A stretch of DNA of 64,000 nt from assembly GCA_027604185.1 (NCBI GenBank), contig JADGKB010000023.1, positions 62,001 to 126,000 on the forward strand. Direction: 5' to 3'. This DNA is from Boothiomyces macroporosus. Taxonomy: Eukaryota > Chytridiomycota > Chytridiomycetes > Rhizophydiales > Terramycetaceae. Shown piece after piece: positions 1-10,519 of the stretch (position 1 is its first letter; each line of letters opens with the position of its first letter). A program made the position numbers and the translations under genes. A model generated the notes under the pieces. It was not told the DNA's origin. It ran no database searches and was given only the letters and a program-made list of their open reading frames with translations.

Positions 1-2
1 GA

Positions 3-263
3 CAGTTTTCCAGGTCAGACACTCGATCGTCATTTGCTGATTTGGTCCCACTGCCAGATGCAGATATAGACGACTTTGTAGCCTTTACAACTCTATTTTT
101 CTATACACTTTTAACATATTCAGAACTGTTCTCAGACCTTGGAAACGATAGAATTTTGAATGAATTGAACAATCTGTCCAAAGAACCATTGACTCCCCTG
201 ATCCAACAAGAGGTATTTCTCTTGAAGAAACAGATTGAAATATTAAATGATGAGTACAGTTAG
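3..263 (+). CDS. 3' end of an unrecognised gene (partial)
   Basis: An open frame enters from the left edge and ends in TAG, giving about 86 residues with no ATG. The segment starts with a short Ser/Arg-rich stretch, has a Pro-Leu-Pro-Asp-Ala-Asp turn, then one hydrophobic helix of about 15 residues and a Lys/Glu-rich tail that looks helical or coiled. I do not recognise the family. An intron acceptor near base 12 (pyrimidines followed by CAG) cannot be excluded, in which case the coding part starts slightly later. It is followed after 63 bases by the next gene on the same strand. Confidence 0.5.
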   Translation, partial: QFSRSDTRSSFADLVPLPDADIDDFVAFTTLFFYTLLTYSELFSDLGNDRILNELNNLSKEPLTPLIQQEVFLLKKQIEILNDEYS

Positions 264-326
264 TAATATATTAGTAGTTCTTTGTTTTTTATCGACCTGC
301 AAAACGTCACCAAATTTTAATCAAAC

Positions 327-1205
327 ATGGACAATCCAACTATAGCTTCAGTTGTAGTAATATCTTTTACATTCATACTTTTAGTTTTTCAAGCTGGATA
401 TTACGCAAAGAGCACTTTGGAGCTAAGAATAGCGCCAGTCTTACTTTTTATACAATTAGTCTTGTGTGCTACAAGAGCAATTACATTATTGATTGAATTA
501 CTTATTCCTGGAATAAATTGTGTACTGTTGGGTGTACTGGGAATGGAAGTCTATGCAATATGGATCACAGCATTGGATATGGTGTTACTGCTGCGCGCAT
601 ACACGTTTATTCACTTCACAGTGAGCAACTCTTTGGTCTGGGGCTATACAATCATTTGCTCGTTGCAGATAGCGTTATCATTCAGTATTCAGACATTTGT
701 TGCATCCACTGCATACAACCTCCCTTTCGACCTCCCATACTGTACCATCGCGGCGAATTTCAATCCACAAACCTACACTCTAATCAACCGATGTGTGCTA
801 TACGGATTCTTTGCTTATCCGTTCTTGGCAAAAGCCTACCATGCGTATTTCAAGCAACCAAAAAAGTCTGATTCTAGGATGTGGGTCCAACTAGGAATCT
901 ACAATTCAGTCTTTACACTTTTGATAATATCAATTGAGCTGATTGCAGCTGTTGTTGGCAATATCTCTTGGTTGGTCCAGTGGCTCAACTTGTTTTTTGG
1001 ATGTGTCAATTTCATTGAAGCGAATCTCGTCCTGTTGATACTAGATAGCACAAAGAAACGAATCAAAAAGAACCTTGTCGCTACGAATACTATAAATGTT
1101 TCAGAGATCCATAAAACTAAAAGGAATGGGATTAATATTGACGCGGCAAGTCTCTACGACTCTTCAAATGGTGAATCCGTTGGCCAAGTTTGCTTTCCAG
1201 AATGA
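327..1205 (+). CDS. Seven-helix membrane protein, family A copy 1
   Basis: A single-exon frame of 292 residues from ATG. Seven hydrophobic segments can be followed (roughly residues 5-27, 36-60, 63-93, 104-127, 150-170, 185-212, 217-240) and then a basic cytoplasmic tail. It is a clear paralogue of the gene at 11612-12543: both share the LLIELLIPG stretch after helix 2 and the ASTAYNLPF stretch after helix 4. The arrangement suggests a receptor-like protein of the plasma membrane, but no known GPCR signature was recognised and ligand and signalling are unknown. The copy at 11612 carries an intron in helix 3 that is absent here (the codons for Tyr-Ala are contiguous), so an intron was gained or lost after duplication. 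Confidence 0.75.
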   Translation: MDNPTIASVVVISFTFILLVFQAGYYAKSTLELRIAPVLLFIQLVLCATRAITLLIELLIPGINCVLLGVLGMEVYAIWITALDMVLLLRAYTFIHFTVSNSLVWGYTIICSLQIALSFSIQTFVASTAYNLPFDLPYCTIAANFNPQTYTLINRCVLYGFFAYPFLAKAYHAYFKQPKKSDSRMWVQLGIYNSVFTLLIISIELIAAVVGNISWLVQWLNLFFGCVNFIEANLVLLILDSTKKRIKKNLVATNTINVSEIHKTKRNGINIDAASLYDSSNGESVGQVCFPE

Positions 1206-1327
1206 TATTCAAATATTGCTTTGCACCTAATTCATCACAGTAGTGGGCTGGCTAATAATAATGACGAACAATTTTCATTGTTTGTTTCCAAAATAAATAT
1301 TCTTGCTCTAATATTTAGTTTATTGAA

Positions 1328-1490
1328 ATGGACAGCGTCACATTAACATCAGTGTCTGTAATAGCAATTACATTTATTTTGCTTGTTGGTGAAGCCGGAT
1401 ATTTATCTCGGGATCTATTATCTGTCCGAATCGACCGATATTCTTATCTGCCCAACTCGTGCATTTACGCTACTAGCAAGCTTGAATATA
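1328..1490 (+). pseudogene. 5' fragment of a family A seven-helix gene
   Basis: The frame opening at 1328 encodes MDSVTLTSVSVI and about 37 residues nearly identical to the first helix of the family A protein at 11612. Near 1432 the frame is lost: the DNA still resembles the paralogue (a recognisable Ala-Thr-Arg equivalent around 1470), but in another phase, and homology ends where the methyltransferase gene begins. Helices 2 to 7 are missing. This is a truncated, frameshifted relic of a tandem duplicate of the gene just upstream or of the 11.6 kb copy. Confidence 0.75.
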
Positions 1491-1530
1491 TAAACAAACC
1501 ACGTGATGTTGCCATTTTTTATTTTTTTGA

Positions 1531-2169
1531 ATGGAAAATATTGAAGAATTGAATGCATCCAAGCTAGGCACTCTAGAATACTGGGACACCTTGTACCAAA
1601 AAGAAGTAGAAAATTTCAATGATTTTGGAGACGAAGGAGAGATCTGGTTTGGACAAGACTCTGCTGAACGCATGTGCGAATGGGTACAAGACAATCTCCC
1701 TTCTTCCACGTCAATTCTGGACTTGGGGACAGGAAACGGACATTTATTATTTGAATTACACTCTATGGGGTTTACGAATTTGCTTGGAGTTGACTATGCC
1801 CCTAATTCAATTGAGCTTTGTAAAACTATTGCAAATGATAAAGAGATGGAGATTGAATTCAAAGTAATGGATATCCTACAGCCAGTTGGTTTGCAGTTTG
1901 ACTTAGTGATGGATAAGGGAACGTTTGATGCGATTTCACTCTCAGAGATAAAGGAAAAGAAACCAACCGAGCAGTATGTAGAGAGTGTTGGCAGGTTGGT
2001 CAAACAAGGCGGATTGTTTATGATTACTAGCTGTAATTGGACTACAGAAGAGCTGCTGATTAGATTTGGAAGGGAATTTGAAAAATACGATTTGATTAAA
2101 TATCCAACGTTCACATTTGGAGGGCAACAAGGACAAACTATTACAAGTGTGATTTTCAAAAAGAAATAA
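1531..2169 (+). CDS. EFM4: eEF1A lysine methyltransferase, EFM4/METTL10 type
   Basis: A single exon of 212 residues. The SAM-binding motif I (ILDLGTGNG) lies at residues 62-70, followed by the acidic end of strand 2 (GVDYAP) and the family-typical DKGTFDAISL at 128-137. The SCNWT stretch near residue 168 is also characteristic of the EFM4/METTL10 (EEF1AKMT2) group. Length matches the family. These enzymes are cytosolic and methylate a lysine of translation elongation factor eEF1A; substrate specificity here is inferred from the family. The stop is only 7 bases from the stop of the convergent rhomboid gene. The start lies directly after the relic seven-helix fragment. Confidence 0.85.
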   Translation: MENIEELNASKLGTLEYWDTLYQKEVENFNDFGDEGEIWFGQDSAERMCEWVQDNLPSSTSILDLGTGNGHLLFELHSMGFTNLLGVDYAPNSIELCKTIANDKEMEIEFKVMDILQPVGLQFDLVMDKGTFDAISLSEIKEKKPTEQYVESVGRLVKQGGLFMITSCNWTTEELLIRFGREFEKYDLIKYPTFTFGGQQGQTITSVIFKKK

Positions 2170-2176
2170 AAAAATG

Positions 2177-2882
2177 TCATCTCTTTAATAGAGTCCATAA
2201 TAATCCACCTACACCGCCACCTAGATGTCCGGCATGGTCAATTCCAGTCTTTCTCCTTGTAATCAAGTTGTATAAATCATATGCAGCAACACCACCAATC
2301 GCTAAATAAGCCGGCATGGGGAATATCAATACCATTATTGAAGAGTGTGGATAAATCATTGCGTAAGAGACTGCCAAGCCGGAAATACACCCACTGGCAC
2401 CTAATGAAAACGCGGAATTATTAAAGAATATTGACGAAGCACTGGCTAGCATTCCAGATACGATATATAGCCCCATAAACCCTCTTGCGCCAAGGGTATG
2501 AATCATCTACATTAATATAAACTACAGTTGTCCCAAATTGGTACAGTACAAACATGTTTATACCCAAATGAATAGGCTGGTTGTGCGAAAAGTGTGAAGT
2601 TATCAGTGTGTGAGGGTATTCCAAAAAGTGAGAGTGTAGAGTAAAATGTTTGTACATGAAACGCAGCAAGGAAGAATCTATCGTTTTTATATTCTCTGCG
2701 TATACCCAAGTGAGGTATATCCCAGCATTTAAACCAATAATCGACCAAATAATTGTCTTTTCCGGGTTGTTCCTGGTGTACCTTTGAATAGTATTCAACT
2801 GTCGTTTTCTGAATTGATTTGAAATATTTCTTATTGAAGGAAAGGTTGGTTTGAATGAAAATGAGAATCGTTTTAGAAACAT
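2177..2882 (-). CDS. Mitochondrial rhomboid protease (PARL/Pcp1 type)
   Basis: Two exons (2526-2882 and 2177-2506) joined by a 19-nt intron at 2507-2525 give 228 residues. The catalytic serine is in GASG, the catalytic histidine in DHAGHLGGG, and an HLGINMF segment corresponds to the conserved histidine helix before the active serine. The N-terminus (about 30 residues, rich in Phe, Lys, Arg and Ser, no acids) looks like a mitochondrial presequence. PARL/Pcp1 rhomboids sit in the inner membrane and cleave transmembrane substrates such as dynamin-like GTPase precursors. Several hydrophobic helices support an intramembrane enzyme. Spliced phase is exact: the exon ends FGTT and resumes MIHTLGARG. 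Confidence 0.88.
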
Positions 2883-3967
2883 TTTTTGAGATTAGGAAAG
2901 AACGGAACGGATGCGGAAGAATAGGAAATCTATAATATCTCTGTATAACTAGAAGAGGTAACTCTAATACCCATTGATTGCAAAAGTTTTAAGTGCGTCT
3001 AAGTGGTTGATCATTCAAGTTGAATTTATAACTATCCAATACCAAGAATATCCTTCATCTAAATACAGCAATGTCAAAGATCGTAAAGGCCAAGTTGAAG
3101 GCAATTTCCAATGTAGCAAATAACATTCGTAATTTCAAAAGGTGGCAGCGAGGATTTCCATTGCGCTTTTAATTCATTCCAAAATCCATCTTTAGCCAAG
3201 ATACCATAAAGCAATATTTGTGATTTAGTGCGTTGTATTTGGTATCGTATGATCCTTAAAGAATCAAGAATTTTGGAAAAATCTGGGACAAATTCTTTTG
3301 TATACTCTATTTTGAACAGAAAGAGGATTTGTTACTTTCTATCCTGTCAACCGATCGATCAATGGTTCACTTTCCCATTTGTTTTCAAGGATATCCTTCA
3401 TTTACTCTTTGCCTTGATTATTTCAAGTACGGGGTCGAAACATTTGTGTTGGTCCGTCTAGGGCACGCTATAATTAAACTAAATACAGACCTCCAGCTCG
3501 GGAATAGATAGATCTTCAAGTTATCTTCAAATTCATATATTTTAGTCACGTGATCCCGGAGATTTATTTTCAAAAAATTGCAAAAAAACTTGTACTTAAA
3601 GCTGCATTATTGTAGAGGAATGATTTTCAATAGTTATTTCTCTCTATCATTACAGCAAGATAAGATTACAGTCTGATTGGCCCAGATTATAACGGTGTGC
3701 GCACAATGTTAATTCTCTGACTTCAGACTGTTACATTCTAATTTTACTATTGAGTTATGGTTATCATCTCTATTGAGTCTTCTCGATAGTATTGGATGAA
3801 TACGCAAAGGCGCTGGCAAGGGTTTCTGTAACCACATACGGGTCAGAATTCCTTTTGAATAATGATTACCATTTCAGTATGTTCGCGAGTCTGTAATTAT
3901 CTTTTAGCCTAATTCAAGTCATATGGCCATAGGTTAAAAACGTCATTCACCATTTTAATTAATTTAA
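2883..3967. other. 1.1 kb intergenic region, no secure gene
   Basis: It separates two divergent genes, so it should hold both promoters. A small frame at 3072-3173 (plus strand, 33 residues, Lys-rich, ATG to TAA) and open stretches near 3228-3511 were seen, but neither shows a family signature or consistent splice joins. They may be gene relics or chance frames. The rest is AT-rich without recognisable structure. Confidence 0.4.
3546..3553. promoter_or_regulatory. Palindromic E-box TCACGTGA
   Basis: The 8-base palindrome TCACGTGA is a full bHLH/bZIP-type E-box (CACGTG core). It lies about 415 bases upstream of the FAD oxidoreductase start and 660 bases upstream of the rhomboid gene. Function is inferred from sequence only; a match of this size can arise by chance. 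Confidence 0.3.
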
Positions 3968-5290
3968 ATGCTAGCTGCTACCCCAACCCCGTCTGCTTAC
4001 TGGCTAAAAGGAATAACCAACCCTAGACCAAATTCAATCTGGGCAAAGACAAATGTCGCTATTATAGGTGCTGGAATTACTGGTGGAAGTGTTGCATTAC
4101 ACCTGGCAAAATTAAATCCAAACATCAAAGTAACCGTATTAGAGGCTAGAGGAATATCTGGCGGTGCGACAGGTAGAAATGGCGGATTATTATGGCCAAG
4201 TATGCCAGATAGATGGAGCAACTTGGTAAAACAATACGGACTGCCAAAAGCCAAACAATTGATTGAATTCTCAATGATCAATGTAAGAGAAATCGAAGCA
4301 TTTTGCAATAGCTTACCTAAAGATGTTGAAAATCACCCCAAGTTGGAAAAGTTTCCCAATGGTGCTGTTCATTTGTTTACAGATATCAAGGAACTTGAAG
4401 AGTGGAGAAAGGAAATTGCTGAAATGAAGAGTGTTGGCGGGTGCTTGGATATTGGTATTTGGGACAAGAAGGAACTAGACCAGAGACTTCAAATCAAGCA
4501 AGATTTTGTTGGTGCTGTCCATGACCGTTTAGGTAGTCCAAGATTAACGATAGCTTACAGAGTCCGGCCTGCCTCTTTAGTTTACCATCTCATCAAAGAA
4601 GCTGGAAAGTTGTTTGATCAAGGAAAAGGAGAGCTGAATGTATTCACTGATACCAAAGTAGAAGCTGTTGAAAACGTTAAAGAGGGTCTGGAAATTAAAA
4701 CTTCAAAAGGAACCTTGCACGCAGATACAATCGTCTATTGCACAAACGCATTTACCAACGACTTGTTACCAAGCGCAAATATTACTCCAATTAGAAACCA
4801 AGTTGTTGTTACTGAACCAATTGATATTCCTTTTGATTTTGCTATTACCGCCAATGCCGGATATCAGTACATGTCTCCGAGGGAAGACGGTAGAATAGTT
4901 TTGGGTGGATTCAGATACTTGGCGCCAAACCAGGATGTTGGCCAAGCAGATGATGGTGTGCTTAACCAAACAGTGTCTAAAGCTCTTTCTAACCACTTGC
5001 CATCGCAATTTGAATCTTTGAAAAGCGTGAATATTGAAAATGAATGGGCTGGTATTATGGGCTGGACTACTGACCGATTCCCGCTAGTCGGACCAATCCC
5101 TCATCTGCCAAATCAGTATATTGTAGCAGGATTCTCTGGTCATGGTATGCCAAGAGCACATTTATGTGCAAAAGCAGCAAGTCAAATGATTCTTGGTGTG
5201 GATGTTGATGATTATTTCCCTGAATCTTTTTCAACTATTGATAGATTCGGAAAAGATGCTAGAAATATTTCGTTCAACTCGCACTTATAA
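3968..5290 (+). CDS. FAD-dependent oxidoreductase of the DAO family
   Basis: A single exon of 440 residues. The dinucleotide-binding motif GAGITGG lies at 34-40, followed by the second FAD contact region ending GGATGRNGG near residue 65-73, and a C-terminal FAD-binding stretch with FPLVGPIP and GFSGHGMPRAH. This layout matches the glycine oxidase / D-amino-acid oxidase fold, in particular the fungal and bacterial proteins that oxidise amines or amino acids. The real substrate cannot be told from sequence. No signal peptide is obvious. The stop codon is 10 bases from that of the convergent P2X gene, so transcripts must overlap. Confidence 0.85.
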   Translation: MLAATPTPSAYWLKGITNPRPNSIWAKTNVAIIGAGITGGSVALHLAKLNPNIKVTVLEARGISGGATGRNGGLLWPSMPDRWSNLVKQYGLPKAKQLIEFSMINVREIEAFCNSLPKDVENHPKLEKFPNGAVHLFTDIKELEEWRKEIAEMKSVGGCLDIGIWDKKELDQRLQIKQDFVGAVHDRLGSPRLTIAYRVRPASLVYHLIKEAGKLFDQGKGELNVFTDTKVEAVENVKEGLEIKTSKGTLHADTIVYCTNAFTNDLLPSANITPIRNQVVVTEPIDIPFDFAITANAGYQYMSPREDGRIVLGGFRYLAPNQDVGQADDGVLNQTVSKALSNHLPSQFESLKSVNIENEWAGIMGWTTDRFPLVGPIPHLPNQYIVAGFSGHGMPRAHLCAKAASQMILGVDVDDYFPESFSTIDRFGKDARNISFNSHL

Positions 5291-5300
5291 AGAATTGCTT

Positions 5301-6703
5301 TTATTGATTATTTTCTTGATTTGTTTGGATGATTGTATATTGAGACTCTCGAGGCTGCTGGTTCATTCTATCTTCTCGAAGATCTCCATTTAATCTTTTT
5401 TCCAATTCTTCTCTGTCCATAGTTTCAAGTCGCGCGGAAGCTTGTCGATGAATCTCTCTGTTTACCATTTCATTAAACAATTCAGTTTCTATTTTAGAAA
5501 GAAATACCTTCGAATTTAGCTTCGCTATAATTCTTTCTGTTTGGTAAAAAGTAAATCATGATATAATCGACTAGTACTCCAGCAATAGAAAACATGGCAA
5601 GTGCGGCAACCACGTTGTTAATGAATGCCAAAAAGTTGAAAATACCAATTGTTCCTGTTTGTGCAAATACAAATCTGACACCGTGGCGATCAAAAATGTT
5701 GTAAGAGCCGTCTGGATTGTACTGAATTTCAGTTAATTTGAAAAAAGATCGATCAATCATCACTGGGAGGTACTGATACAGTATATCTGATCCAGCGTTC
5801 TTGTACGAAATGGGTACTAAATTAAAAGGATATTACTAGAAACTATCAAACCCTCTGAACGAATAGGTTCATTTGGTGCCGCACTGTCCGCGTTAGATAC
5901 AGCATCAAAACTGAAATTTCCGTCGCCACAGTAACTGGCTTCCATTAACTGGGGAAAACTGACTATGTCTAGTGAAGTATTAAATGGTCTGGCTTGTCTG
6001 TAAGCACCATCATAGATCCCAAATCCTAATGCGCCACGGTCGCATGAACGGGTAATCTGTCCAGTCATATTCTGAGATGCGACTGTTCTAAATGCAGCAG
6101 AACCAAATGCAAACTTGCTTTGGACTCGGACACTAAATTAGCAAAAATTACGTATGGTCAATTTGAAATGTCAGTGATTCAACATCTGCCACATAATAGG
6201 TTTTTTTAGCTCCTTTGACGTTATTTCCCGAGCAGTCTCTTGTAGTGGGTATCGACAAATTACAACCAGTTGGGGCTGGAACGTTTGTAATGGAGACTCT
6301 TGTAGTAATAAATAATACTCCTTGTTCTCCTGCATATGGATAAACTATCTGGTCAGGCGTCCAAAATACACAACCGTCGGGGTTAAACGGGCCTTGAATT
6401 ATAAAGCATGTACCTGGGCTGCAATAGGTTGGAACGGTTGATGGGATTCCGTTCCCAAACCGGACAGTTGTTCTTACGCTACTTCCAACAGGCGAAAGCA
6501 ACTCCATATAACTCCCTGTCGTAACCTAATTTAGTATTTAATCACCATATTATAGATAATGAATGCTGTAATCAGAATTACTGCAGAATGGTAGATGAGT
6601 GCAAGTCTGTAATCCTTTACCACCACAATTTTAGCTGAGGTATAGCTAAAGCTCTTGATGCTACGGTCAGCATATTTGCTTACAATGAGACGACTTTGTT
6701 CAT
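5301..6703 (-). CDS. P2X-type ATP-gated channel, copy A
   Basis: Seven exons (6684-6703, 6546-6660, 6414-6525, 6152-6392, 5837-6132, 5508-5816, 5301-5488) give 426 residues; introns are 23, 20, 21, 19, 20 and 19 nt. P2X hallmarks: a first helix after KIVVVKDYR; an ectodomain with WTPDQIVYPYAGEQGVLF, matching the D-x-V-x-P...LF-V-x-T region of P2X; HGVRF; a second helix (residues about 325-350) and directly after it Y-S-E-A-K, the YxxxK motif that stabilises P2X channels. P2X proteins are trimeric cation channels opened by ATP; in protists several are intracellular. The 21-nt intron at 6393-6413 has no stop and keeps frame, so naive translation would insert seven false residues. The tail is 62 residues, charged. 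Confidence 0.88.
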
Positions 6704-6757
6704 TTCCAAATTCAAAAAAGCAAAAATGGAGGCACAGTCGAAAATTACAAAACAGCT

Positions 6758-8067
6758 TTATTCTGGTTTTGACACTTCCACGATAGTGTCTTTTTCTTTC
6801 TGAGCTCGACGGTCGACTTCTCTCTGGACGGCTTTGAGGAAATCTGCAGTTTCTAATGTTAGTGAATGCGACCTTCAAACTTGGCTTCAATGTAATTTCG
6901 TCTGTCAGGCAAGAAATGAATCATCAAAAAGTCAACCATTGATCCAGCAATAGAAAATAGAGCCAAGCCGGCAACCACATTCATAATGAAAGCAATAAAG
7001 TTAAAGATACCGATAGTTCCTGTTTGTACAAGAATGAATCTAATTCCGTGACGATCGTAGACTGTATATGAGCCATCCGCGTTATATTCAATTTGAGTTA
7101 ATTTGAAATACGATCCATCTATGTTTGCTGGCAAATACTTGTAAGTAATATCTCCTCCAGCATTACTGTAAGAAATTGGAACTGGGTATTAAACAATCTT
7201 ACTAGATACAATCAACCCGTTAGAGCGGATAGGTTCCCCTGGCCCAGCACCGTCTGCCGTTGAAACTGCATCAAAACTAAAGTTTCCTGCCTGGCAATAA
7301 CCAGCTTCCATCATTTGCGAGAAACTCACAATATCTAATGCAGTGTTAAAAGGCCGAGTAGTTCTGTAGTTATTGTCATATACTCCAAAGCCTAAGGGGC
7401 CTTTATCACACGAACGAACAATTTGCCCAGTCATATTTTGAGAGGCGACAGTTTTAAATGCTGCCGATCCAAAACCATAACTACTTTGTACTCTTACACT
7501 ACATTTAAAAGTAATTACGTATGATCGATTTGTATAGTGAGGGATTCCACGTCAGATACAAAAAATGTTTGTTTTACTCCTTTCACATTGATCCCTGAAC
7601 AATTTCTGGATGTTGGAATTGAAAGACTACAGTTTGTTGGAGCAGGGATATTTGTAATAGAGACTCTTGTGGTGATAAACAACACACCTTGTTCCCCAGC
7701 GTAAGGGTAAACAATTTGATCAGGAGTCCAAAAGATGCACCCGTCGGGATTATACGGCCCTGAAATCAATTAAAACGTACCTGGGGTGCAGTAAGACGGT
7801 ATATTTGTAGAAATAGGGAGGCCAAATTTGAGAGTAGTTCGAACCGATCCACCAACTGGAGTCAAAAGCTCCAAATAACTTCCAGAAGATATCTGAGTTA
7901 AGCAGTTATAACCATATTGTAAATAATATAAGCCGTAATTAAACACAGGGCAGTATAGTAAATAAGGGCAAGACGAAAGTCTTTAACCACCACAATTTTG
8001 GAAGACGAGTAACTCAGGCCATAGATACTAGCGTTAGTTTTTCTTACATTGATTTGATGTAATTCAT
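6758..8067 (-). CDS. P2X-type ATP-gated channel, copy B
   Basis: Seven exons (8048-8067, 7913-8027, 7781-7892, 7519-7759, 7203-7498, 6873-7181, 6758-6852) give 395 residues; introns are 20, 20, 21, 20, 21 and 20 nt. The first six exons have exactly the same lengths as in the tandem copy A (20, 115, 112, 241, 296, 309), so the gene was duplicated with all introns; only the last exon differs (95 against 188 nt), giving a shorter C-terminal tail. The same P2X landmarks are present: KIVVVKDFR, WTPDQIVYPYAGEQG, HGIRF, the second helix and the Y-I-E-A-K copy of the YxxxK motif. The stop lies 54 bases upstream of the copy A start. Strong lysines of the vertebrate ATP pocket are only partly conserved, so affinity may differ. 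Confidence 0.88.
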
Positions 8068-8321
8068 TTGTGAATATTTTTAGGTGAATCTGTCCTTTTT
8101 AAATATGGCATTCAAAGTGCAACGTCATTAACAACAATGCAACATAAGGAAACAATGTATTTTGAGATAAAGTTGATTCTCTAATCGTAATATACGAATT
8201 CTACATCAGTTGAACCCTCATGACAGTTCCTTTCGTGTTTCTATTATTTTCATTGGTGACAGACTTTTTCAAAATGTCAAATCGCGTTCTGTGATTGCAA
8301 TAAAAGAACCGTAAAAAAGAT

Positions 8322-10519
8322 TTATTGCAAATACATTTTCTTAAATTCAGTACCATATTTAGCGGAAAATGCCTTGGGTTTGTTCTTTAAAGTTGGCGTC
8401 AAAAGGTTGTTTTCCACTGAAAACGGTTCACTTTCGACTACAATATCTTTTGGAATTTCAATTCGCCGCATTTTCATCTAATTAAAGAAATAATTACCAA
8501 TACAGCCTGTTCTTTCATCCTTTCCATCAGCATTCCCTTGACTTTTGAGGACTGCAACAAGGTTTGATAATCACCTTCAAGCTGGGTTTCCTTTGCCCAT
8601 TCACTTAATAACTGTTTATCTGGAACAATAACAGCAATAAGGTAGGATTGAAGTGATTCACCATGAACATAGATCTGAGAAAAGTGTGGGCACTTTAGCT
8701 TTGCAGCAATTGAATTCAAAGCCACGAATTCTCCTTGAGAGAGCTTAATTACGTTGTACATGCGATCAATTATCTTTAGTGTAGAGTTTTCAAGGATTTC
8801 TCCAACATCTCCCGTTAAAAACCATCCGTCTTCAGTAATAGCCTGCTTAGTCTTGCCTTCATTTTTGTAATATCCAGCAACTACTCCTGGTCCACGAATG
8901 CAAATTTGCCCCCTTGGATTTGGTGAATCAGTCACCAAATATCCCAATTCTGGAATATCAATCAATTTATATTCAACAGAAGATAATGGTACCCCAACAT
9001 GGCTTCCGTAGGATTGGTCATAGTCTCCAAATTGAGTGACAAAGCCCCCAGCACAGGTCTCTGTTAATCCATAGCCTTGCAATACATTTGCGCCGAATAT
9101 AATTCGCAGATATTCGGTAACTGTTGGGTTGATTGGGGCTCCTCCAGAAACAATCAAACGAGTATTTCCACCAATCACTTTTTGGAATTTACTAAAAACC
9201 AACTGATCATAAATAGAATTATTCCTCAATCTTCCATTTTCCAGCATTACCTTTTTTCTTTTATATGATAGTTCATACAAGAGCTTGTAAAAGAAGGAAA
9301 GTGCTTTTGCTTTCTGCTGAATACGATCATGCAGCTTGTTGATCACCAGCGGTACACTAAGAAATATCTACAATGAGTAAAAGTATACGGAAGGTTTGAA
9401 CTTTTCCAAACTTTCAATCAACTCTGATGAAGTTCCATCAAAAACTTCAATTTGACAACCTTGCGATGCCATTGTATGCAAGTTTAATCTTTCAAACATT
9501 AGCGAGATTGGCATCTACCGTTAATGTGACATTACAAATGAAATATGCTTGTCACTATGCTGAATTCGATGCTTAATTGGGATAAGATCAAGTGTTCCAG
9601 CAGCTTGAGATACCAAGTTCCGATGTGAGATCATAGCACCTTTTGGTTCACCGGTAGTGCCAGAAGTGAAACATATTGTAAATATATCAGACGGTTGTGG
9701 AATATAATGGGTTTTTTGGATTGATTTCCCAATATCTTCAAGTTCCTTGAATGCTACTAGTTTCACGCCAACTAAATCCGCCTTGTCCCTATTCTCTTCA
9801 TCGATTGTATCCAAATCGCATAAAATTATTTGCTTGGGTTAATGCCGAGTTACTCTAATGCTATTTCCTTTAGCACAAGAATCTAATATCTTTTCCAAGC
9901 ATTTTGTTGAAGTGATGATGCATGTCAACTCTGTATGATTCAAGATGTAATGCAAATCATCACCATCAAAAGACTCATACAGCGGAACAGACACCAATCC
10001 AAAAGTTAAACATGCTCAATAAATGATCACTTACCATAGTCTGCAATTATCCATTCAATACAGTTCCCAAGAAATATTCCTACAAACTGATATGAGAACG
10101 TCTCACGGTTAACCTCCGACTTTGGCTTCAGCTTTACTCTGTCAATCAATCCCTTTCCAAATGCTTCAACTCGATCTGCAATCTTTGAAAAGCTGAATAC
10201 ACTGTCGTTTTGGCTTAAAAAAGGCTTATCTCCAAATTCCTTTACTGCATCCCAAAACAATTGATACGCAGTAGTTTTGTTTCCCAATGCATCCAGAAGC
10301 GGAGTTCCATGATATCTGTTCTTATTTCTGTAAATTGCGGATTCATTGGGCTTCCTAGTCCTCGTAGCCTGAATTAAAGAGCTGTTACCACCGCCTGTTC
10401 TCTAAATGCAGCTGGATGAACGTCTGGCTCTGGCTTGGAAGCCAATAAACTTATAACCACTGGATTACAGACTAATTACCGATTGCCGACCCTAAAATTA
10501 CTGACCAAGTGTCAAACAT
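8322..10519 (-). CDS. Long-chain fatty-acid-CoA ligase
   Basis: Eight exons (10480-10519, 10389-10459, 10035-10368, 9854-10014, 9536-9832, 9389-9514, 8498-9367, 8322-8477) give 684 residues, typical of eukaryotic ACSL/FAA proteins; introns are 20 or 21 nt. The ATP/AMP-binding motif [10 protein letters not shown] is in exon 5, the [12 protein letters not shown] motif (A5) and [10 protein letters not shown] (A7) are in exon 7. The reaction activates fatty acids to acyl-CoA with ATP for lipid synthesis or beta-oxidation. The N-terminus has a short hydrophobic segment (residues 5-20), which fits membrane anchoring as in other ACSLs. Acyl-chain preference and organelle cannot be read from sequence. 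Confidence 0.92.

Noticed and set aside
3228..3511. Overlapping small frames upstream of the FAD oxidoreductase
   Set aside because: Two frames of similar length overlap, neither with a domain or conserved splice pattern; kept only as a note on the intergenic region.
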